Assembly (NCBI GenBank): GCA_010014835.2
Contig: JAAAKB020000021.1
Location: forward strand, 943,320 to 981,839
Reading direction: 5' to 3'
Source of the DNA: Apostichopus leukothele
Lineage: Eukaryota > Echinodermata > Holothuroidea > Aspidochirotida > Stichopodidae
DNA: 38,520 nucleotides
The position numbers and the translations under genes were made by a program. The notes beneath the pieces were generated by a model. That model did not search any database, was not told the origin of the DNA, and saw only the letters and a program-made list of their open reading frames with translations. Shown one piece after another: positions 11,201-17,380 of this stretch. Numbering within the stretch: the stretch's first letter is position 1; each line of letters begins with the position of its first letter.

Positions 11201-13479
11201 CTTCACCTAATGGTGATATGGAAGTGGAAGTTGATCTGGAAAGGCCCTACATCTGTCATATCTGTGGAAAGGGATTCAAAAGGAAGAACAACTTGGCAGA
11301 TCACGTGCGCACTCACTCGAGACCATACAAATGCGGCGAGTGCTCATACGACACGATTCGCTGGCAGTACTTGGCTGACCACATGAAGAAAGCCCATAAC
11401 TTTGATGGGGATGAAAAGGAACTGGAGGCATTCTTCAAGCAGTCTGGGAAGAAACTAAAGCCTACCGACGTGATACCGCTATCTGCCTTAACTCCCATTA
11501 CTGAACGTATCAGAGATGGACAGATCAAAGAATTGTCTTCTCATTATCCAAGGGTGAAAGTCTGGCGTCACTCTAGGGTGTCACATTCAAAACTTTCCAG
11601 GTCACGTTCCTTAAAGAAGAAGAAGAAGCACAAAAGAAGCAAATCCGACTTGGTAGACTTCTATGGTAAAAGCGATCAGAGCAAACCGAGACTCGATTCA
11701 GACATTTCCGACGGTGTCTCCCCGTCAGACAGTGGCTGGAGGCCGATGAGTGAAGACATCGTTGAACATGGAGTAACAGACGTGACATCCAATGGTGTCG
11801 AAGGTAGTGCCAGCCTTGCTAGTGATGTTACATGCGACACGAATGAAGAAGCCAATGACAACGTATTTAAGGAATCGGAAATGGAAGACACATCTGTGGA
11901 AACCACAAGTGATCCCATAGGAAGACGCCTTGTAGAAACTCATCCAACTGTTATTAGATATAAACAGGCAATTCTACCAGAGGGGTCGTCGCATGGAGCA
12001 GTTGTCAACAATGGTTCAGAAGATTCAGAATCTGCCTCTCCCCGGGATACAGTAACAGACAGTACTGATGCTGAGGAAATTATTGATGTCACCACTAATG
12101 TAAGAGTTGAAGAGGTATCAGATGCCTTGGATAAAATGTCAGTGGTGGACAGGTGTTCATCTTTGGAATCAGAAAACCCTGCTGATAAAAAGACTACCGA
12201 TGAATCACCACCGGAGGGAGAACTTGATACGACTGTGACTCTACCAGCAGTGCAAGAGGATGTATCCAGCCACTCTGTACCTGAAGATATAGTGAATAGT
12301 GTGCCCACAGTCATTCAGGAAAGTCATCCCTGTGCCTCACTACCGTTAGTAGAAAGTCATGGTAGTCCACCTGTTCAGCCATTGGACTGTGAAATACCAG
12401 TAACAGTTGAGAAAGAATCCGCTGCAGAATTGAGAGATGAGACAGATATCATGAACAGTGAGAAAGAAGAACATCCTGAATCCGAGAGCCTGGACCAGTC
12501 ACCGCACAGTGTAACTGAATTCGAGAGACTGGTTGAGTCACCGCGTGGTGTAACTGAATCAGAGAGTCTGGTTGAGTCATCACGTGGTGAAGCTGTGGAC
12601 AAATCCATTGGACTGCCCCTTGGTGAAGTTGTGGATGAATCTTATAAATCATCACATGAAGAAGTGATCGATGAACCTGTTGAATCACCACATCGTGAAG
12701 CTATGGATGAATCTAATGAAGCACCACTCGGTGAAACTAAGGATGAGCCTATTCAATCACCGCATGGTGAAGCTGTGGATGGAACTATCGCATCCCCACA
12801 TGGTGAAGCTATGGATGAAACTATCGCATCCCCACTTGAAGAAGTGGATGAAAATATCAACAATAACTGGCCGATTGAAAAGAAACAGAGTGGAGACAAC
12901 AACTCTCTGGGATCCTCTGTAATCAGAATGGAACAGGAAATCAGTTCAGGGGTGGCAAAGTCTCCCAAGAAGAGGAAGAAGAAAAAGAAGGGAAAGAGAT
13001 GGTCGCGATCTAAATCTAAAGGCTACAATTCGGACAAGAAACAGATTAGTCCAATGTTGTTTACACCCCCAGAAATCGCACATGAAACGCCCCCGGCAGA
13101 CGCACACGTAACACCTCCGGCAAACGCACTAGTATCCTTCGGAAGGATTCATCTCGAGCAGTACTTTCTCCTTGAAGAGCACGACGCCGATCGTCCATAC
13201 AAGTGCAACATCGACGGCTGTCAGAAGGCCTTCAAGAACAAACAGCACATGAGAGAACATATCTTCACGCACATCAAGCCGTACAAGTGTGACTACTGTG
13301 GACAGGGTTTTCCACGAACCGATTATTTGGCTCTGCACATGAAGGAGGATCACAAAGTGACCCCATCCAAGCGTGACCTATTTGAGAAGAGGCGGCAAGC
13401 TAACGCGAGAGCAACAGCTGGACGACAGAGGGCTACTAAGAGTGACAAAAGGAGAGCCCTCTATGAGCAGATGCTGTGA
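4088..13479 (+). CDS. Giant multi-cluster C2H2 zinc-finger protein (gene span, two coding exons)
   Basis: Joining 4088-5266 to 5926-13479 in phase gives about 2,910 residues. Ten C2H2-type fingers begin near residues 813, 839, 872 (cluster A), 1070, 1096 (B), 2106, 2170, 2196 (C), 2820 and 2848 (D). Finger 2 is C2HC; fingers 6 and 9 have four residues between their cysteines. Clusters B, C and D share a two-finger module introduced by RPY-x-C, with the fingers joined by a shortened linker (TKPF, SRPY, IKPY). The rest is low complexity: acidic N-terminus, Q-rich 397-800, acidic/Ser-rich 1130-1590, Pro-rich 1620-2000, RS-rich 2050-2100. Polylysine blocks lie near residues 1000, 2285 and 2745. 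These features indicate a nuclear DNA-binding regulator. I do not recognise an ortholog, so no symbol is given. It converges on HIRA downstream. Confidence 0.85.
5267..5925 (+). other. Intron of the zinc-finger gene
   Basis: The 659-bp intron starts GTAATT and ends in a long pyrimidine tract with TTCCTTCCTCAG. It is phase 0. A second reading, retention, would add about 66 unrelated hydrophobic residues and stop at 5464. Nothing else is recognised inside it. Confidence 0.75.
5926..13479 (+). CDS. Zinc-finger gene, 7.55-kb terminal coding exon
   Basis: One uninterrupted frame of 2,517 codons ends in TGA at 13477. It carries all ten fingers. Cluster A (7183-7430) is three fingers, the middle one ending in Cys. 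Cluster B (7954-8100), C (11062-11400) and D (13204-13355) carry the RPY-introduced finger pairs, with one extra finger at the start of C. An ALDLS motif at 10219-10233 resembles the CtBP-binding PxDLS motif. A run of about seven Glu lies near 9418-9438. Near the 3' end, 12499-12858 is a 12-residue tandem repeat. An exon this long, with this much disorder, is unusual but typical of large zinc-finger regulators. Confidence 0.88.
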   Translation, partial: NGALNQSTNLTMVNSASTQLQLLQRQQSFQQADQFTSIPIQQQVSTLPSGQNVIFQSPQNSVGAQIIVQGQPVLMNHGIGSSPYQVAVNTVNSQPVVSSQLQSPILTSHLQQSRLGNQQQYSPNGIQTPTNQMVQQTRPQQPFSHQVGSSVFQATPQAGATQSKSQPIFVLQRGDTLKLDASGNLVVVARGDVKVDPKPVASISQQQNMLTQAAPVLPPLRQMPPVVLTAATVGNNAAASPSIYSSPVISTAAVSLPSLKPISQLTRTVSPGILSVSDVTPRSTHHSTSTVIAVTNTTVNTDAFATKQPQQQGILAQALNAPQSAYLDSASGLHLAASGLIRQTNLPSGEGQALLAKLQQPQVMEAITNAANSMKNPVHVPGTATQLPKQIRIVYRTSQASQLKNSSGSNEPRKVTLFSCSICTKIFLRKETYDQHLATHYAGFSCSKCLMKFVSSSVLAQHQKVCTKSNEESNVPFSCAHCQMRFKYTRELTPHTQRCHPGKPVKALFHSSSVANSSPKDTKGLNNKPILPTLPIASSTPKPSVLIPRPSQKPSVTETKQTITIKIPKTPPVKEEKVVHVEKVKSPRTKDVKEVKDDLWIPLPKSRKRNKKLKKKKHPKYLFSDTVEPGFPKSRKINICDEWYGSILIHKDPECTTSKLIKKHGERKKSGKRPYLCKLCPKDFFSEHCLFEHIKIHTKPFTCGECGLRNARKDNIMKHIQLVHQGPKYKTRDKRRKEFRGGRSRKRLKLSGENESNSGSEEESDGEHANGGENNKSNNDPYDSETELPTMVKESSRLSRLKRRHQSKMNGENQEPEKKEIEEDAIDQITDLTPDCNSGGKVDAESVEEIDLTADADGKVDIHDGCSNDDDSKGVSENVSDVRTDTGNAKMEGEEVITVSNDCDMSSEHAPPTSDDSKGSANTSSERNVEDSSANESVVVCKTEDALPNDNSKGPKRADNDVEMVDVSDQNQQSAHEMKQNDSTSSTSQPETSETVIGSERMTDNITQSAKSDDVDDAIEAIDDCELEAEMVKEETSGKAVIPREETPETDVMDREKSDEDIADVKNEDLLPSTAFTVSTLFCSDEGFSGDDNDKNVHGNKADETEQTVNKNLNQSDLSGALFEDNQADDNTLPVETEEPVVPHIVSVRSLNQDQECELAEGYKEEEEEEENVQPSAEPQPKQPNIESNEMMAQMSNSETAESSKDQESSAEYKNPEKEHLVPVFSPSGSTVLGYREGVSKDGKGGVTTGPTPPISTMPPFSGGHNPYFVNPSRQPFFCPPPKSPRKQDQHPFLNGFARPPPGVFPSQGPLFMHNPYLHQPPPYPGSAFMSSDVRASLSRVYGSDPKRNFPGMMAVGKDAMEKQSELFVQNRLPFMASRMSYPVHPNNLSPREGVAVAHLPWMMPPSSFHQRGPHPDWVQPPSQSPAAASAALDLSNSLKSPQGAKVVRSDEITKSKECEIIASGDESPSDEVPKEADTSESSTVPPMPKLIRGDEMGKYRTANGFLPHPKGDDLSDKGNTQPVDMPKQCHRAEPQKPHHPLNQQLPCIPTSPCHYPPHQNIDVLHPNPTGAFPQQMHPHRIPIHYAPPNHLRPTLSPLQQMLCRDGSTFQGPLLRGPYPPFMPRPNSPRRSSPYNGGSPENPAQLGGTSATSPKRMRRSPARHQRDRNSRNSSHSSTDGDGPKSPWSTTPKRSSRRSSADSRSSESGKTFTCPIPPCKRSFKRPHYLQEHIAGHARAGEINPENPLASVSKKIYTTVSSPNGDMEVEVDLERPYICHICGKGFKRKNNLADHVRTHSRPYKCGECSYDTIRWQYLADHMKKAHNFDGDEKELEAFFKQSGKKLKPTDVIPLSALTPITERIRDGQIKELSSHYPRVKVWRHSRVSHSKLSRSRSLKKKKKHKRSKSDLVDFYGKSDQSKPRLDSDISDGVSPSDSGWRPMSEDIVEHGVTDVTSNGVEGSASLASDVTCDTNEEANDNVFKESEMEDTSVETTSDPIGRRLVETHPTVIRYKQAILPEGSSHGAVVNNGSEDSESASPRDTVTDSTDAEEIIDVTTNVRVEEVSDALDKMSVVDRCSSLESENPADKKTTDESPPEGELDTTVTLPAVQEDVSSHSVPEDIVNSVPTVIQESHPCASLPLVESHGSPPVQPLDCEIPVTVEKESAAELRDETDIMNSEKEEHPESESLDQSPHSVTEFERLVESPRGVTESESLVESSRGEAVDKSIGLPLGEVVDESYKSSHEEVIDEPVESPHREAMDESNEAPLGETKDEPIQSPHGEAVDGTIASPHGEAMDETIASPLEEVDENINNNWPIEKKQSGDNNSLGSSVIRMEQEISSGVAKSPKKRKKKKKGKRWSRSKSKGYNSDKKQISPMLFTPPEIAHETPPADAHVTPPANALVSFGRIHLEQYFLLEEHDADRPYKCNIDGCQKAFKNKQHMREHIFTHIKPYKCDYCGQGFPRTDYLALHMKEDHKVTPSKRDLFEKRRQANARATAGRQRATKSDKRRALYEQML
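12499..12858 (+). repeat. Coding tandem repeat, 36-bp unit
   Basis: About ten units of a 12-residue repeat (the first two are 13 residues) follow a pattern like SPHGEAVDGTIA, SPHGEAMDETIA, APLGETKDEPIQ and SSHEEVIDEPVE. The best conserved units are at the 3' end, 12763-12834. Every unit carries acidic residues and most start with Ser-Pro or a relic of it, so the segment is an acidic disordered spacer with possible proline-directed phosphorylation sites. The block sits just before the third polybasic stretch and finger cluster D. Confidence 0.85.
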
Positions 13480-14953
13480 GACTGGTCGTGTGGGTTGTAT
13501 GCTCAGTTGTGGTCATGGTGCCCTCAAGGCTGTGTAGTTTGTGGGGAGTAGGCTGAGTTGTGTTTTGCATTCATGTATCTTTCATCATTGAAATATCCCT
13601 CAATCATGTTGAATACCATTTGGCTGCTTCTGCCTTTTTAGAGAGTTATTGACACGTTTATTTCAGTACAGAAAGATTTTCTGTAACACAAATTTTAAAG
13701 TAATAATTTTGTTGAAGTATATATGGCTACTCAGTTTAAATATGCCTTCTCAAAAACACATTTTTTTTTTTCTGCCGGGACCTTGTCTTTAGCAGTGGCC
13801 TATGGGATCAATAATTGTGTGTGATGGAATCAATGCAAAATGCAGCTTTACGACAGCAAAATGTGGTTGCAAGAAGCTAGGGTGCATTTTGAAATAACAC
13901 TTAATATGTTCCAACCTTGAGAAAGGGCCAGAACATGCTCAGCTAATATGATGTGATCAATCATGAAATACCATACATATTTTAGAAAAACAAGAAAAAG
14001 CAGTTACAGGTTAGGAAATGTTGAGCATATCTCTCTCTCTATCTTCTGGAGTGATTCTTTAGATTTGCTGGTCAAGGAATGAATCATTCCACATCTAAGG
14101 TAGGCCTAGAGCAAACTGATGTTCCAAATCTTTTGAAAGGGATACAGTTTGTCTTTTTAAGTCTCTGTTTAGAGCAATGGGTGCTTCAAAAGAGGTTTCA
14201 GGACTTCCAAATTGTGTCCAGATGGAAGTCTTAGCTTTATATTTATCTTGGCACACTTGCGAGTGTCAAATCGGGTCTAACGAGATATGCCTCCGTTAGT
14301 GTCCCAAAAATAAGATGTAGTGTGAAGTTTTTATATTTATTGACACAACTCAATTGCATTAATGATCAGGTATTCTCATGTTTGATCTTTCTTATCATAA
14401 ATGTAAGAAATAGCCTGGTCTTGTTACTTGGAAAATGAACCAGTTCAATTTTTTTGTTTTACTATTACTGAGCGTGAAATTTAGATCCGCTGAAGTATTC
14501 AGTTTCGACAACTCAAAAATGTAAGAATGATTGCAAAGAAGTTCAATAATGTACTATGCATCTAAGATACACTGGTTCAAATCTCGTTCCAGCCTATCAT
14601 TTTCTTTGCTCATTAAGCAGTCATATGTAATTCTCAATGTTTTTGCTGTTTATTATCTACTTACAATTTAAATATCAAAGTTTTAGCAGCAACGCGCTAT
14701 TGCCATAGAAGCAGGACAACTTTGAGATCCCGTTGTTGGCCCAAGATGAATATTGGGATATTCACTATAATATTTAGGTCTGGAAATTTCACAATTTTTA
14801 GCCACTTGCTAAAAAAAAAAAGCTAATGCATAAGGCTTAATTCAAATTGCCTCTTGCATTTGCCTTGAATTAATAGCTCAGCAATATCACTTTTGCACTG
14901 TCAGAAAAATGCAAGTTTTTATTTATTTAGGCAAATTCTGCTGGCATTTAGCC

Positions 14954-14959
14954 AATAAA
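14954..14959 (+). terminator. Candidate polyadenylation signal AATAAA
   Basis: A canonical hexamer about 1.5 kb after the zinc-finger stop codon. It would be the proximal site for that gene. Confidence 0.35.
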
Positions 14960-15345
14960 AAGTATGAATTTTAATGCCTCTCATTGCATTCGATTAAAAG
15001 TGGAAGACATCTTGCTCTGTAGCTAAGCTCCTCTTAAAATCTGTAGATGGAGATTAATGTCAGTTTCCTCAAGTAATGATTTTGGCAAAATGAGCTTATC
15101 ATGGCCCTGTTTGACTGGAATCAAATTTTTCCTTCACAATGCGTGAGCAGTGTGATGTGTCCTATTTTGAGTTGCAGCTTATCACTTCCAAGTAATCAGT
15201 TGAATACAGATCATGTTTTGGATGACTGTTATATTTCTTGTCAGTGATGAAATTATTATGACATATTTAGGTCAAGACATTTGCAGGCACATTGCGTCAG
15301 ATTTTATAACGTTCCGAACCAAAAATTAAAAAAATAACGTTTTCG

Positions 15346-15470
15346 TGTGTAATTAGTTAGACTATGTATGGTACATAATAGGGCCGAAATGGACCAGCAA
15401 CATCATATTGTGTAATTAATTATTTGGACTTTAGTACATATTAGGGCCAAAAATGACCACGAAGATTGGT
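15346..15470. repeat. Two-copy imperfect direct repeat
   Basis: Two units of about 64 bp share TGTGTAATTA at the start and a block around TAGGGCC followed by ATGACC or TGGACC. They lie in the presumed 3' UTR. Confidence 0.5.
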
Positions 15471-16184
15471 ATTAGCTGGCCATGTTTTATAAAGGGATGC
15501 ATAATGAGGCTTTAACATGAAGTGAACATTTTTCGACTTGCCAGTGTCTTTTAGAGCAAAACACGCGATGAAATTACAGTTCTTGCCAATGGCAACAGAA
15601 CCCATCAGGAATTCCATATCTAATAATATGTGTTAAATTTGACCAGGGAATATGATGTTGCAGGGAATAAGATGTTGTAGCTTGAGTTGCTTTCTTCATT
15701 TGGAGGATGATTAACTTCTAAACATTTGTTTAAAAGTTTATAGGTGGATCTCGAAATTTATGACTATCACTAGTATATCTAATTGATGAGATGTCTTAAT
15801 GAGAAGTCCTTGATCTCTTTGACTTCAAAGTAATTGGAAAAGATTTATCATTCATGAATAGTAGTTAAACTAGATCAAATCTACAAGAGCAAAAAATGGT
15901 GTAAATTTGCAAAATTTAACATCCTTTGGCAAAAAGTTCAATACAGATCCACAACTTTTGGAAGCATATGCTTCACTTATTCATATATACTAATGATGAC
16001 AAAACTTGACCAGGCCTTGAAATTCAGGCTGTTGTGCTTTAAAAAAAAAACAGGGGCATTAAGTACATAAACACTTAAGTCAATATAGTAACTGATGTTT
16101 GGAAGTGAAAACTTGAGTAGATTTTTTTAATCACTAGTATTTTATATGCTAGTGGCTACAATTGTTAAAATTCTATTTCTGATT

Positions 16185-16190
16185 AATAAA
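16185..16190 (+). terminator. Candidate distal polyadenylation signal AATAAA
   Basis: A canonical hexamer within GATTAATAAAACCC. It is the last + strand hexamer I noticed before the HIRA 3' end and so the likely outer limit of the zinc-finger transcript. Confidence 0.4.
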
Positions 16191-17214
16191 ACCCTTTTAC
16201 CGAGTTCACGTCTTATTCTGTTTTGAAGATTTGACACCATGTGACTAATATGTATGTGAAAATGAATGAGTTTGTGGTTATTTAGAAGTTTTTTTTTTTT
16301 TTTTTGGGGCTGCTGTCATTTACCTCAGAGGTTATCAAACAGTGCACAAGATACTCAATAGTTAAAAGAGGCTGAGATAAGGTATATCTATACTGTTCAG
16401 GTATAAACATAGACTGATGGCTGTATGACTAAGGGTTATGAGTTTAGGTTCACAGAGAATGTTATGTAATACAGGGTATTAACAGAGTATAGAGCTGTTT
16501 AAACAAGATGGCGTAACTCGCACAAATAATATGTCCGATGTTCTCACATTGGTCTGCGTCATGTCACCCAGACGGTTTCCTTTCCCATCGGACATAACCT
16601 TGTAGGTCTGATGTGAAGCAATGCCCTAGTGTTTTTATTACATCATAAGAAAAATTTTTGAATTGTTATTTCTTAGGGCTAAACCACTTTGCTGATAATG
16701 CTCAAGGGATACAAAATTTAACATTTTTTTTTTAAAACCCAATCCCTACCATAATATAATGAGGCTGCTGAAGGACTGGTCTGCATTATATTTATTATCA
16801 TGTACAATTCTGGGCGCCTAAATTGAGATTTGGTGTAAGTACCCACCCCCCCCCACAAAAATGGGTTCTTTTTGGAAAAAAAAAAGAAAAAAAAAAAAAA
16901 AAACTTGTTTTCATTTACGTTTTATATATTAAGGTGGTACCATAGTTGTCTGTAGAAAGGACTGAGTGCTTTTAAACTAGATCTAAAAATCTTGAGTAAA
17001 CAAAAAAATTGGAAATATCTCAAACTTTGAAAAATGCAGAGATCTGACATCTATTGTAATTTTCTGTACATTTAATCTCCACAATTACAATAACAAACCG
17101 ACACACTATCTTTGTGATGCACTTTTACTTATGTCAAACTTGAATACAATCCCTCAATGCCAGATATCAGTGCCTGATTGTACCATTTGTGCAAGCAGAT
17201 ATTGATTTCTAAGA
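16191..17214. other. Intergenic spacer between convergent 3' ends
   Basis: The stretch holds T and A homopolymer runs (near 16284-16305 and 16878-16905) and a 10-bp perfect inverted repeat (16531-16540 with 16586-16595). There is no recognisable gene. Missing C-terminal HIRA exons were looked for on the - strand here and not found. Confidence 0.5.
16531..16595. repeat. Inverted repeat, 10-bp perfect arms
   Basis: ATGTCCGATG at 16531-16540 is the exact reverse complement of CATCGGACAT at 16586-16595, with a 45-bp spacer. Local CpG content is higher than in the surroundings. It could be a remnant of a small mobile element or chance. Confidence 0.5.
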
Positions 17215-17220
17215 TTTATT
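17215..17220 (-). terminator. Candidate polyadenylation signal for short HIRA
   Basis: AATAAA on the - strand, about 70 nt beyond the in-frame TGA of the last visible HIRA exon. It would allow that exon to act as a terminal exon. Confidence 0.4.
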
Positions 17221-17290
17221 TGATCGACGATAGCACACTCACTGATTGTGAGTGAATATAAAACTTGATGTTTAACCCTCCCACATCAAC

Positions 17291-17380
17291 TCACTTTGGA
17301 GCAATGTCTGTAATCTTCTTCTCTTTCTCGGTCTGCTGTTTGGTTTTATCCGTCAACCTGGAATCCAATCTTGATTTTGG
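17291..17380 (-). CDS. HIRA: HIRA last visible exon, open-ended or terminal
   Basis: Encodes a 29-residue Lys-rich segment containing SRLDSRLTDKTKQ, comparable with AFDSRFTERSK of vertebrate HIRA. The frame then reads CCA AAG TGA. The same bases form a strong donor (AA|GTGAGT, exon end 17295). If spliced, the Hira-domain exons lie outside this window; if read through, HIRA ends here. Confidence 0.8.
   Translation of the reverse strand, partial: PKSRLDSRLTDKTKQQTEKEKKITDIAPK

Larger units (their letters stand above)
13480..16190 (+). other. Probable 3' UTR of the zinc-finger gene
   Basis: There is no coding potential on either strand in this AT-rich stretch. AATAAA signals on the + strand occur at 14954-14959 and 16185-16190, so a 3' UTR of 1.5 or 2.7 kb is plausible. 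It holds a two-copy imperfect repeat (15346-15470), a small hairpin (arms 14837-14845 and 14865-14873), and A and T runs. Transcript evidence would be required to fix the end. Confidence 0.45.

Noticed and set aside
7283-13353. Many open frames on other strands and frames within the giant exon
   Set aside because: They are shadows of a long low-complexity coding exon (acidic Ser-rich runs leave few stops on the reverse strand).
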